Assembly: GCA_024362935.1 (NCBI GenBank)
Contig: JANCRA010000025.1
Span: 8,706,936-8,770,935 of the forward strand
Length of the DNA: 64,000 bases
Direction: 5' to 3'
DNA from: Setophaga petechia
Taxonomy: Eukaryota > Chordata > Aves > Passeriformes > Parulidae
Shown: positions 35,982 through 48,730 of the stretch, piece by piece
Layout of the letters: each line of letters begins with the position of its first letter
How positions within the stretch are numbered: the stretch's first letter is position 1
Made by a program: the position numbers and the translations under genes
The notes under the pieces: model-generated
Seen by the model: the letters and a program-made list of their open reading frames with translations, nothing else
What the model was told of the DNA's origin: nothing
Database searches by the model: none

Positions 35982-38915
35982 GTGATTTTTTTTACTGAAA
36001 TCTTGGCTTTTATGAAGATGTACTAAGGAACTTGCAGTTGGGGAAGTATTTGAAAGCATTTTAAAATTGACTATCATAAAGAAAAAAACTACCTTAGAAA
36101 GTTTCCTGTAGAGTTGCTGTGTATGACTTTATCAGAGCAGTTCTTTGTTTCTGCTGAGAGCCACCTGCCTCTGCTGCCTGATTTGGTTTTGGATGGTGGC
36201 ATGGGAATTTGGGTCTCCAGGCAGGAGGCAGGATCTGCAGTTATAATACATGTAAAAAAGAATTCTATGGAAATGCCAATTAAATAATGGAAAGCAGGTA
36301 ATAGGTTTGAAAAACAGAGTTCATTTTTTTTAATCAACCTTTTTTTCCTTTTAGAATTTAGGAAGCAACTTCCCCCTGTGAACAGCTAAGTCAACAAGAA
36401 GGAGCTCGTGCTTTGGAACCCTTCAGCTGGTGGGTGTATGTAGCTACCAAGGTGGAATTTTCCTGAGAGAAGCAAAATTATTTAAGGTCACTAAAGTTTT
36501 ATTGCATCTCATTTACAATCAGCAAATGGAAAAAAAAAAAGATTGTCAGGAAAAGAGGATTATAAGGTCAAGTGACCCCCTCAAAGAGTATCTAGTACAG
36601 TGTGACAGCCAAGTACAGTCCTTGCTACTAAGAGGCAGAAGAAAGTTAAAAGTCTTTAAATCAAGCCTCAGATTCTGCCTGCATCCATCAAGGTCTTTAT
36701 AAACTCTGGCAGCACCTTTGGGCTTGGTGATAATGGAAATATACCTGCAGAACCACCAAAACTGATATGAACTTGGGAGGTTCATATAATATTGACCTAT
36801 CCAAAACCAGGCACAGACAGCACAGAGAGGTGATTTTCTCTCAGGGATAAAGAGTAGAGTTTCACCCCAAAGTTTCACCCTGGTCTTTAGCTGTTGTCAC
36901 AGTCAGTGAATTAAGTCTTAAGAGATTGAAACTGCCCCAACTGTGACATAACTCAGTTCAACAAGGTTGAGGAGTTCTTTGGCATTCAACTACTACAATA
37001 ATGGCACCTTGGACTCCAATAAGCTCTAAAAAGACAACCTGTCAGGTTTTCACTAATCTCAATTTTTAGGTTTTTTTGACAGAAAATATTGCTCTTCCCT
37101 TCTTTTCAGATTGATTCCTCTTGTATAGGTTAGACCCAGTGAGGACATTGCTCAATCATGCAGCTGATTCCATCAGGTTTGTGCAATATCAACTGCATTA
37201 AATATACATTCAGAAATGAAAAATTCCAATTGTAGTTTGTATTAGGGTTCTAGGAGCCCAAGAAATAGGCAGATAAATTCTTTACATGCCCTTTGGTGGC
37301 ATGATTTTGTTCTTGATATTGAGTTTGTCTGAAATAAGTGTTCACTTATTCCCACTTTTTGCCCTCCCTTTTTGTTATTAAATGTGTTTGTTTGTAGTTT
37401 AGCCAATGGTCCTTAACTATTCAGAGATGGTATGAACTTTTTAATCATCTCTCACCAAGGAAAGTGAATTTCTCTTCTATAAAACGATATACCTACCCAC
37501 TCAATCAATTCCAAAACTTCATTTTCCTTTTTACAGAATATAAGATCTGTGTTTGTTAACAACTCACCATTCCCAGTTTGTTATATATTTCTTCAGAGAA
37601 CTGTCACCTAGGTACTAACCCTTTACATGTTTACCTTTGTTGTATACATGTAATACATTTTGAAAGACTTCACAAAGGAGTTAGTGTAAACAATGTTTTC
37701 TAAAAGATGTTAAGTGTCATTGTCAGTGTTAGTATTTCCAAGTGTGTAAAATTTGACAAAGAGATTAAATTACTTGGTTCTCCTAAGATGGCTAACATCT
37801 TTTATTTCCTCCAAGGTTTTAGGATGACTTCATTCTTCACCATGTCAAATTATGTTTTTAGTCTGGGCAGAAAAACAGTCTGTAAGAACACTTTTTTCTT
37901 TACTGAAAAACTGAAATATTGTGTAATTAATTCTTGATTGGTATTTATATTGTTCTTACCCAAGATTTTTATTTTCCTGGGTTTTTTGGTTTGGTGGTTT
38001 GGGGTTTTTTTTTGTTTTGGAATTTGTTTTTTTGAGGCTAGCATTTTCTGGGCAGCAGAAAACCTCCAGTTTCCAATCAAATATCCTTGTTTGTTTTAAT
38101 GTTTTAAGATAAATTAATACATCTTTTAGGACACAGAAAAGTAAAAAAGATTTGTAGCTGTCAGTAGAAATTATTCTCAAGCAAAAGTTAAGGAAAATAA
38201 ATAACTTTAGTAAATTAACTTAAATTTAAGAAATCTGTACTTTGTTGTTGTCTGATTGCAATTCCCATGTCCTACTAGCTAACTGAAAGCTTTATATAAT
38301 TTCCACTAACCCTGGAGTCTCAGCTCATATTGTTTGGCCCTTAGCTGGATTTCTAATTTATTTTCAATTTTAGTCAGAAACCCTGTTGGCTTTTTAAGAG
38401 ATTTGCAATCTGTAGCAGTCATATTGTACAGAACAAGAGGAAGAGTCTGTGCTTGGTCTTCTGTTTAACAGGAAGGCTGTCTTCAACAGAAGTGCTCCAC
38501 TGCTATTGCTTTTGCAACATATCATTACAATCAGGATCATTTGTTCCATCCTTTTTCAGCATCTGTGAAGCAGCAGCTGGTTACTGCTTTCTTCATCACC
38601 AAAGTGCTTTCAAGGACATTGGACTAGAAACTTCCAGGAGAATTTTATTAATTTGCAAACACGGGAATACGAGTATTGCAATGTTGGTTTTAAATGTAGG
38701 TCAAGTAAGATGTTAAAAACTATTGGGAAAGGCTCATCCACAGTGGGAATGTGTATGTTAATCCAAATATGAAGCATTCTCTTGGAACCAATGGAATAGT
38801 CTTCTTGTAATTTTGATGATTCTCCATTATTTTGATAGCTTTAATTTTCTTCTTTATAATTACCTTTTATTTTGCTAGGGATACCAGAAATAATATTGGT
38901 TCCTTTAAATCTTTG

Positions 38916-38936
38916 TGTTGACATAAAATGTCAACA
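38916..38936. repeat. Short palindrome
   Basis: The arms tgttgacat and atgtcaaca are exact reverse complements around a 3-base loop. Function unknown. Confidence 0.8.
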
Positions 38937-39688
38937 TTTGATACAGTTCACTCTGGGGATTTACAGGGATCTATCACAAGTAGATGTTCTTTAAAGAGAC
39001 ATCTTGGCACATTTTAGCCATCTGTAATTCTGCAATATTGAACACCTACAAATCATATTAATTGGTAACTCCCCATCTACATTTTTGTGAAGTTTGACAA
39101 TAAACCTAAAAATATGTGGACATTCACATTTAGAAGGCATCATGCTGTTGGCATTTCCTTTGCATATTTGTTCTTATGTTAGAGTGGGATTCAATTGTTA
39201 TGGCAAAGCTAACAAGATGTATATCATGAAGAGGCAGTTGCTGTCTTAATTTATCAGCAATCTCTTTCTAATAATCCAGCATAAAATTGGGGAAGTTCAG
39301 ATGCAAAATGGTCAAAATTTAACACTTTAAAATAGCTAAGAAATTGTAATAGAGACTTTATGGGACAGAGGAATGTTAGATTATCTCAGTGTTTTGTCAT
39401 ATTCTTCATTTAGCTAAGGCAAACCCATTGCAGATAGTGTTGGATAACACCATCAAATGTAGTAAAATTGCTTTGAACATACTGTAGGATGACATCTCTG
39501 TTCAAATTGTTAGACCTAGAAATTAAAAATAATTCTTGCTTTCATAGTTCTTTTAGAATGAGTGAGGCTGGTCATTTTGGAAAGAGGCACAACAAACTTT
39601 GCTGTTGGAGTTTGTCCACCTACCCACTTCTTGCTAAAGTAGCAATACTTCTATTGCACTTCATTTGGTAAATATAAATTCAAATCAT

Positions 39689-39724
39689 TAATTAGCTACT
39701 ATAACCGCTAATTAGCTACTATAA
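39689..39724. repeat. Tandem direct repeat, two copies with 20-bp period
   Basis: The 16-base word taattagctactataa occurs twice, 4 bases apart. The word contains a TAATTA homeodomain-type core, which may be coincidence in AT-rich DNA. Confidence 0.8.
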
Positions 39725-41299
39725 TTTTCAAAGAAACCTCATATATTCTCTTCTGTTGTTACCAAAGCATAGATTCATTGAGGTGGGATGGATCAACTTT
39801 CTTGCTCAAAGCAGATTCAGCTACAACGCAGTGTTTTGGAGATCAAGCCCATTTGGCAGGTGGGCTTCAACATCTCCGAGGATGAAGACTTTTCAGCTTC
39901 TCTGGGCAAACTGTTCTCGTGTTCAACTCTCTTTTTTTGCTACATATGCAACCAATTTCCTTTATTTTATGGTGCCTCTTTAACTTTCAATGGTTACTAT
40001 TGAAAATTACCTGGCTCGGTCTTCTGTAGTGCCTTTCATCTGAGATTTATACACATTCTCTGTTGAATCCTTCTTCTTATGGATAAATGATCCTAGCTTT
40101 CTCACTCTTTCTTCCTATGTCAAAAATTGGGAATTATTTTTATTTATGTGAGGCAACTGCTTTAAATATTTTAAATACAATTCTAAAGTTTATCCCAACT
40201 TTGTTATTGTTGTATTTTTGTTATTCCAGATAATTTTATTATAGATATGCTGATCCTAAAATCATCACATTCTCCCCCTTTTCAATTAAAATGTCTTCTA
40301 GGACCTCTGCATGTTATTTTAGTGTGTAATGTGTGTATAATAATCAAATATTTCTCATTACAGTTTAAAAAAATGAAAAAAATTACAGTAAGTGTCTGCA
40401 GTTGCGTAACATTTAAGGTGCAGTGGTTGTAATTAATACCATGGAATACTAAAGTACATTTATTTCAAAGGTATTTTGATTTCTGCCATCAAGAGGTGTG
40501 TGTCCTTGCACATAAAAAGCACTAGAAAAACCTTATCTTAGCTCACCCTGTTCATACAATCATTTCCTTTTGGCTGACAGACTTTTCTTCACTCCCTCAA
40601 AATGGCCAAAAAACCATTTTCTCTCTCTGCCCTTTCCAGCATGTTGGCATTACCTTGGAAAATAAATAATAAAAATCTCCAATTTAACCTTTCTGAACTG
40701 CAAAACCACTGACAGTAGCTACCTATGTTTTTTCCTAACTTCTTTTTTCAGTAACACAAGATTCCTAATTAGTCTTCCTTCTTCAAAATTCTTTGCCCTG
40801 AATGAATTTGTAACTTGTAAGGATAAATACTTTCCAGGTGCAAATTTGCCCTAATATCTAGTCTTCTCAATGTGCTGTCTTCCAGTAAAGATCAGTGAGG
40901 GACAAGAAATGTGAATTCAAATGAAACAGATCAGTGAAATTATTTTCATGGAGCTTTCATAGAGTAACAAGTGCTAAATGTTAAGGTTTTTTGCTCTAGT
41001 TCGGGTTCTTTCTCACTTGGAGGCATCTCACTCTGGTCAAGCATCTTAGAATCCCATCCTGCAGAAATGTGTGTAAGGCTTTGAGTTTCTTTTGTGCAAA
41101 ATTTTACACAAATGAAAACAGCAAAAGGAATCATTAGTAGCACGCTTTTTCCTCATTGAAGTATGACTTAAAAGAATCATAATTTCATACAAATAGCAGG
41201 ATGTCAAAGTAAGTAATAAAACACCTTACTCTGAAATATATCAAGGTGTCAATCAAGTATTCTGGATGAGGGATGCAGCATCCTCACTGTTTATTCAGA

Positions 41300-41540
41300 T
41301 TGACTTGAAAGTGAAGAGACATAAATTCCATTTAGACATTAAGAACAACTTCACTGTGAGAATGGTGAGGCACTGGAACAGGATGTCCAGAGAAGTTGTG
41401 GATGTCCCATGCCTGGAAGGGTTCAAGGTCAGGTTGGATTGGGCCCTGATTTACCTGGTTTAGTGGAAGATATCCCTGCCCTTGAACAGGAACCAGATCA
41501 TCTTTAAGGTCCCTTCCAACCCAAATCATTCTAGGATTAG
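41300..41540 (+). mobile_element. CR1 LINE 3' fragment
   Basis: Consecutive CR1 words are present: gtgaggcactggaacagga, ccagagaagttgtggatg, tggaagggttcaaggtcagg, ttggattgggcc, gatcatctttaaggtccctt and ccaacccaaatcattctagg. The fragment is 5'-truncated. Confidence 0.93.
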
Positions 41541-43959
41541 CTATGGAAATAGAGGGTCTTTTTCCTATCTTATTTGTTGATCCCATGTGTTTTTCTTATT
41601 AACTTTTAGGTAATGTTTTCATTTATCAAATACAGCTTCACTTAGAAGCCCACTTAAGTTAATGGTTAAAAATCCCTTCTCCCTGCCCCCCCAACCCCCT
41701 TCCCTTTTCCCATTCCCTATGTGTTTATGAGCTTAGTGATTATGGGAAATGTTATGTTATCCATATAACATTTCATTAACTCTATGACACTACAGGTCTT
41801 GTCTTGCACCAATCATATTGAGCCAAAATCTATGATTTATAATCAGTAAATTTCTTGACTGTAGTGGGATTTTTGCTTAGTTTAAGACCTTCAGAATTTG
41901 GTCTGTAGTTTTCTCTGTACTAAAAGAACTTGATCATGTTTTCATGAAATAAATCTAGTATTTTTTTCTATTGGTTTCTCCCTTCCAGGATCTCATTTCC
42001 TCTAAGACATCTGGCATGTAAAATTGGCTGACAGGAATGTTGCCTGGTGCATGAGCCTTGGAATGTTAGCACTCCAAAGCTCAGTGCCATATCATGAGTG
42101 TGTTTTTCATAATGTTAGGAAGGATAAGTTTCCAGTTTATTCTTGTGCACAGACTCAGGAATTTTCTTTTGACAGTGCCTTCACCAGTTGTTATATGTAG
42201 GAACTAAACTTGTATCTGTATTGTACATAGAGCCACTATGTGTTTGATTAACCAGTCTCAAAACAAGACATCAAAGCTGAAAGCTTGATTTCTCTCTGTA
42301 TTGAATGCCATGAATACATTCACAAGAATTTTCAATGTTTTTTCCCCAACTTGTTTTTTTACTTATCTGTTACAAGGTTGATGGACTGTAAAAATATTTG
42401 CTTTACAAGAATAGTCATGCTCTATGTCTTTCTAGTAAAACAAACAAAACAAAACACCAGTCAACCTGAAACCATTCTTTGGCTCCACTAGTACAAGGGG
42501 TTTCAACTGATCATACTTTATTTTGGATGGGGCTTTTGGGCAGGCTTATAGCCGAATTACTGTTAGTTTTTTAATATAAGGAATGTATAATTGAATTATT
42601 CTGAGCTGCTCTCATCTACTGCACATAACATATGAGTGGTATTATTCCATTAGTCAGAATTGCATCACATTTGAGCTGTCATACACTCAGCTATACTGAA
42701 GTCAGGGAGCTGCAGCTTCTCTCCAAACCTTCTTAAAGTTCTGTGTCTGTCACTTTAAACCATCAGGTGAGTGCCAAATTCAACTAAGCTCATTGAATAT
42801 ACTGAAGCTAAAATTGCTGCAAGAAGTTAGAGAAGTAAAGCTAAGGAGCAAACAGGGGTAGTGGGAGCTAGAAGAGGAATAAAAAGGCAGGGCTGAAAGC
42901 AAGGAAGCAAAAAAGGCTTCGATAAAATCAAGGCTTAGATAAACCAAATGCACACTGCATAAATTTCCTTAGGGATAGCCTGGACAGTCATCCCTGGCAA
43001 ATGTTCCCTATGCTTCAGTTTCTCAGTCTGTTTTCTCCTTGGTGTCACTGCTCCTCTTTCTTGCTCAGAGCAGGCTGAAGCTTTCTCATTTGTAGGTTTC
43101 CACTCGGTGTATTTGATTTTCTTTTCCCGTCTGGTTTTCCTTAATTCTGTATTATACAAAATTTTTCTCTTTTGGCTGCTTTATATCTGTGAAATTCCAA
43201 GGGGAGAAATCAGATTTTTTTGTTCTAGTAAACAACAATATAGCATGAAATACTCTATTAGCTGCCCTACTAATTGTAAACATTTTTCCAGTGGCACTGT
43301 AATAAATGTGTATAAACTCCTAGGATTTCCATTGCTATGGAAGTAGGGAACTTGCCTTGGTTTTTTGTGTTATTGAAAGATAAATCACCAAAACCATGCA
43401 TTTTTTAAGAAAAAAAATTCATTTTAGAGAGCCAAACATTTTGCAGGCTGTGCATAGCCCTGGTCTATGCTGAGAATTTGCTCCAGAGACAGAACCTAAA
43501 ATAATATAGCTATAGAAAGGGTACTGCATGAATCTGAAATCTGTGCCTCCTTCAAATGTCAGCTATTGGTCTTGCAGAAAGGAAATAGTTTCTTGTTTGT
43601 CAGATGTAAAATAAACATTTCTGTGTCACATATATTTACAGTTTAGAGGAACATTTAAAAAAATTATAGGTAAATTCTTTCCAATTTCCAGTAAATTATG
43701 TTGCATAATCCTGTGTGTGTAAAGGACTTCAAAATTTACACCAGAAGCAGATTTCAACATTTTCCTTGAAGAATTAAAAAGAAATTTGCAGAATCTTGAA
43801 TTTTGAACTTAAGTTTATGCATATCTGTAATATTTTGCTAAATGTTTAATAATTCATCTGTGCTGCATAGATTCATTGATATCACTTGCCTGCCAGTCAA
43901 TGCATTTAATGAAAGGCAACAGTCTTGTTATGTGTTTCATTTACTCTGTCATCTTTTTC
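41541..43959. other. Intergenic DNA, unassigned
   Basis: It contains a hairpin at 41746-41774 and an (AAAAC)n-like patch near 42437-42460. A purine-rich stretch lies at about 42830-42925. No gene is recognised. Confidence 0.5.
41746..41774. repeat. Short hairpin, 10-bp perfect stem
   Basis: The arms gaaatgttat (41746-41755) and ataacatttc (41765-41774) are exact reverse complements around a 9-base loop. Confidence 0.8.
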
Positions 43960-44112
43960 CAAGATTGAAAGAACCCAAACTTTTCATGTTTTCTTGTATG
44001 TCATGTTTCTTAGACCAGTGGTTATTTTTACCTCCCTTTGGTACTTTCCATTCAAGACCATTTATGGACTTTGATGCAAAAACTGAGCACAGCATTCCAG
44101 TGGAAGCCTTAA
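43960..44112 (-). mobile_element. Old CR1 LINE 3' region fragment, reverse orientation
   Basis: On the + strand it reads like the reverse complement of the CR1 segment before the 3' tail: tcatgtttcttagacc, ttatttttacctccctttgg, then gagcacagcattccagtgga (compare gacacagtactccagctga). Matching is in the right order but quite diverged. The open frame here (43842-44216) is probably this remnant rather than a gene. Confidence 0.5.
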
Positions 44113-45149
44113 TACTTCTGAAGTTGCTGTATTTTATTTCATTTTTCTGTTCTTCCTCTCCTAGTTTTGAATGTGCATTTTACTATGAATTGGCTTCATT
44201 GGAAATAAATAGTTAAGTAAATTTAGTTTGCTAAGGGTAAAGAATACTTCTCCTTGCTTAATGAAATTTATGTGCAAAATATAACAGCCTTCTTCATTTT
44301 TTTTCTTTACTGTGGTGTTTTTGTATTAGGATGTGACAAATTTATCTCTAGTGGATTGTAATTTTGAATCTATAGCATGGTGTTACAAAAGTGATAAGGA
44401 GTTCTAAATTGCTCTATGAGAAGCTTTGTTATGATTTCTCAGTCCTAGGTTTTGTGCTAATAGGAAGATGAAGCATTGTTATTTAAAATAGCTCATCATA
44501 TCTATGGCAAGATAAATTTGACACTTCCAGAGGACATTTTTCTCCACTGTCTAAGAGCCAGGCCTGAAAACTGAAAAAGAATTTTCAAGAATTACACCTA
44601 GCTGTTCATTTGCACTCATTCACCGAAGTGGAGAAAGAAATTTCTTGAAAATTCCTCTTACTTTTTTTCTATAGTGAATCAAGCAGATGCTAAGCTAAAG
44701 TTGGAAGCTAAAGTTAGCAGAAACCAGAAATCACTTGCTCAGTGTTTCATGATGTCTAAAATTCTATAGAGATAGGTGCATATATTTGTTTATATAGATA
44801 ACCAAATTTAGATGTTTTATCCCAAAGCTGTAACTGGGTCAGCTGGCATTCTTTTTCCAAGTTTCTGCCCTGGATGAATTCTTCTGCATCCTCTAGAACA
44901 ATGAAATGAGGCGTTTGAAAGAAGTGTTTACTCCTCAAAATGCTGCTTTGCTAATACACAGAAGTCACACTTGATCTTCAAAACAAAAGATTTTTTACAA
45001 GGACAAGTTTAAATTCTTGAAATATTCCATACCATATTTTCCAAGTATAAGTTGGCAGTCATCTGGAAAATGGGACGATAATTTCTTAGTTATAATTTTG
45101 ATCTTCTTCAGATCTTGAATTTATGGTGAGGTGAATGACCTTAAAATGA
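44113..45149. other. Intergenic DNA, unassigned
   Basis: AT-rich sequence with no recognised element. Confidence 0.5.
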
Positions 45150-45392
45150 AAGAGGGTAGATTTAGATTTGATTTTAGGAATCTCTTTCCTGTGAAGGTGG
45201 TGAGGCACAGGCACAGGTTGCCCAAAGGAACTGTGGATATGCCCTGTCCTTGAAAGTGTTCCAGGCCAGACTGGATGGGGCTTTGAGCATCCTGGTATAG
45301 TGGAAGGTGTCTCTGCCTGTGGCAGGGTGGTTGGGACTAAATGGTTTGTAAGGTCCTTTCCAACCCAAAGCATTTCCATGATTCTGTGAATG
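45150..45392 (+). mobile_element. CR1 LINE 3' fragment
   Basis: It contains gtggtgaggcacaggcacag, gttgcccaaaggaactgtgg, ccaggccagactggatgg, ggctttgagcatcctggt and aaggtcctttccaaccca, ending in ccatgattctgtgaatg. The fragment is 5'-truncated and belongs to the same broad CR1 group as the copy at 41.3 kb. Confidence 0.93.
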
Positions 45393-48300
45393 TTTCTCTT
45401 CTGTCAATAATGATATGCTTCCATACTCTTACTGCTTTCTTCTTGACCCAGTATGGAAACAGAAATGTCTTTACTAAGCCTTTAAAATAAGCAAAATCTT
45501 GGTCCTCTTCTGAGCAGAGAGTGTGACAAATAATTATTTGATTTAATGTATTGACTTTTTTGTATTCAAAAACTGCCCAAGTATCATTTGATTAAGCATA
45601 AAAACACTCTGTGAATGTCATTAGGAATATTAACGCATATTCACATTTTAATTGCCTCTATTTGGTTTTGATCAGTCATTTTTGAATTGCCTGTTAGTCT
45701 TTCCTCTTATATGAATAAAGTTTTATTCTCCAGAGACTGAAGGAATTGTATTCACTATATGATTTCATTTAAGAATTCTCTTTTTAAGTTGAAGTTGAAA
45801 ACTTTAACCAGCTGGTAAATTAGAGTGTACTTGTTACAACTTTCTTGTCTGAAGATCTTGCTTCCCTTATAATACAAGATTCTTAAATCTTCCTGGCCAG
45901 ATGGTGGTCAGAAGAAGGGTCTCTATTAGCAATTCATAAAGTACTAGTTTATTTTCTTGAACTATCTCAGGATTTTTGTCTCTTTTGAAGTTTTTGCCAT
46001 TTTGACAGCACAGTCTCTGTTGTGCAACCCTACTGGCCAAAAAAGGGTTGAGAAACATCTAGCCATTGCTGATTTCTCCTAATTCAATATCACTTGATTG
46101 CTTTCATGATCTTAATTCCTGTTTTCTTAAGTGATTGTTAGAGACAAAATCCCTTTGCTATTTCTCTTGGTAGCTGAATTTCTATCTGTTATTTCAGGAA
46201 ACCAATGAGACTGTTTTGACAGAAGAATAATAAAAACAATCCTGTTATTGATAGGTATATAGTTCAGATTGCAGCTGAAACTAGTGCATGGCAAGTGTTG
46301 GCAGAAAACTGTATTTGTTTTGGTTTACAGGCCTGTTCAGAAGGGCTCTGATATCTGAGGATGGTACTATGTGGTTTCAGTGTGATTTCTATGCTGATGT
46401 TAAAATAGCAGCTTACTGTCCTTCACCTTCTGAATTTGCAGTCTGGTAGATTCCAGTGGCTGAGATTTCCATACTTAACTTGTACAGCATTATCAGTGAG
46501 ATAAATATATTCGGTGTATATATATATGTGTGTATATATATACATACATATCTGATATGTTTATCTAACACTATGTTCAAATGAATGCAATAGCTTAATT
46601 TTTTTTGGGGTTACTCTGAAAAGCCTGGGTTGACTTTATGTATGTGTTTTAGCATACAAATTAATTTTTTTGGCAAATAAAGAGTTTAAAACAGTGATTA
46701 ACAATGATTAAAGGCAAACTTAAAGACATAAGCAACAGATTTAAATGAGTGAATTGGCATTGTCCCATGATGTATATAGATCATCTCTTTGTAACTGGAT
46801 AAGGACATTGTATAAATGCTTGCATAAGTGCTTAACAGCAATTCCTCTTGGTGTCAGGACCTTTCTCATCAGGTCTATCCTACACTTGATTGTCTGTTTT
46901 CTGACTCTAGAACAATAGAATGGCTGCAGCAAAATATTTGGTTTTAACAGTGAATATAAAACCAGTAGTGGAATTCTTGAGTGCTGCTCTTGGTTTTGTT
47001 GTGAATTATCTGTTTTTTAGCAAATTAGCTAGAATTCATTCTTTTGCTTTTGTTCGATGCAGAAAAAAGATAATCCTGCTTAATTTTCTTCTGAAAAAGA
47101 CTGTGATATGTTCCAGAAGTAAAAAGAATTATTCCTCCATGATCTCATAACATAATTACCTGTACTAGTTACTGTCAACTTTTTTATTATGTTCAAATTA
47201 TATGGCATGTCACCTTGATAATGTGTTGAGGCTTCAGTAATCTGAGGTACCACACAACAGATTTCTAAACTGAGAGTATTAGAGGGGCTTTTGTCATAGA
47301 TTATTATATATTTACTATTATGTTTTAGCTTTTACATTTTTGCATTTGTCCCTTCAGTTCCCTGAAACTTTTTAGGTTAAAATTTCACAGATTTATTCTC
47401 TTCCTGAGTAGTATCTGTAGTTGTATGAAGATTCTGAAATTTGGCAAATAACAGACATTTCTGGATAAGGGTGAAAGAATCCACTGTATTATAAATTATC
47501 ATGGATTCTTTTTAGCCAAATATTGAAATAATTTTTTAGAATAGAAGAGACATTCCAAATAAAAGTTGCATTTATTTGTTCTGCTGTTTGCACTGATAGA
47601 TTGGATAACCTTTTCAAATTGTATATTGCACATTAAGTCAGCTTTTTGTGCAGCTGGATAATCTCTCATATGCACAAGCATGTGCTGCATACATCTAATG
47701 ATTCTTGCTTTTTCTAAATCTTGAGAGAGTTTAAGAAACTGATATAACAAGTCAGGAAGAAATCACAAGATACTAGAAAAGTACTGTGTTGTCATGGATT
47801 AATTCTTATTTTTTTTAATCAAGGTCCCAAGGACAATTTACCTGTATCTGACACTATTGTGCTGACTGAAATTGGGAAGTTATTCTGTCTAATCCATAGT
47901 AAAATAAAACCAGTGTGAATAATTTATCACATTTGGGAATGTAAGAGGTATAATGAAGGAGGTTAATATAATATTCTTTGGAAATTTTCTGTTTTAAGTA
48001 AATAAGTTGCTGTGTTTATTTGCTGCTGGGAAGCTTGAAGAAATAGCACTGCAAGGAGGAGACAAAGTTTCTTGCTCAGGGCCTAGGTTTACTCTCACAC
48101 ATGAAGGCATACAGTGTGAAAAATATTTTCTGAGAGATTCTCTGGATGGACAATTACTAGACTATAAGGGATGGGGAAGAATGTTTGGTGCTGATACTTT
48201 TTGTATGAAGAAACTTGTTTGCACAGAAAACAACAGTTGAAAAGGGAGCAGAGAGTAAAAAGGAAACTGCTTCCAGTACTGATGAATGCTAAAGATAATG

Positions 48301-48426
48301 CCAGCAAAGATTGTTTCAGGATAGAATATATGACAATTGTCATTTTCTGAAGCAAAGGTTTGTCAAGGTACTGGAAAATTACTTTCAGATGAAAATTCAA
48401 TCACACATTTACAGAATGTTCTTTTC
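45393..48426. other. Intergenic DNA, unassigned
   Basis: It contains a TA/TG microsatellite at 46515-46550. No gene or transposon is recognised. Confidence 0.5.
46515..46550. repeat. (TA)n/(TG)n microsatellite
   Basis: The sequence is gtatatatatatgtgtgtat continuing as tatata and tacatacata. Simple repeat. Confidence 0.92.
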
Positions 48427-48730
48427 TTACAGTCTAGAGCTTCCTCACAAGGGAAGGAGGAGAGGCAGGTGCTGATCTTTTCTCTCTGGGCTTGAGGGAA
48501 CTCCATGAAATTGTGCCAGGGGAGATTTAGGCTGGATATCAGGAAAAGTTTATCACCCAGAGGGTGGTTGGGCACTGGAACAGGCTCCCCAGAGGAGTGG
48601 TCATGGGAGTTCAAAAAGCATTTGGGCAGTGCTGTCAGGCACATGATGTGATTCTTGGTGCTGTCCTGTGCAAGGCCAGGAGCTGGACTGTGATGACCCT
48701 TCAAATTCAGAAAATCGTATGATTCTATAT
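48427..48730 (+). mobile_element. CR1 LINE 3' fragment
   Basis: CR1 words occur in order: ggtgctgatcttttctctct, ggggagatttaggctggat, agagggtggttgggcactgg, aacaggctccccagagga, ctgtcctgtgcaaggccagg and cgtatgattctatat. It belongs to the same broad type as the 14.4 kb copy in the PARPBP intron. The fragment is 5'-truncated. Confidence 0.93.

Larger units (their letters stand above)
35982..41299. other. Intergenic DNA, unassigned
   Basis: No gene is recognised. Small structures include a T/G-rich patch at 37979-38036, a 9-bp palindrome with a 3-base loop at 38916-38936, and a 20-bp period direct repeat at 39689-39724. Open frames at 36430-36702 and 36546-36878 lie on opposite strands of the same DNA and show no family match. 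Confidence 0.5.

Noticed and set aside
36430..36878. Overlapping frames of 90 and 110 codons on opposite strands
   Set aside because: They lie in mutually antisense frames, with no domain and no splice evidence.
43842..44216. 124-codon + strand frame
   Set aside because: It overlaps a decayed reverse-orientation CR1 segment and has no family signature.
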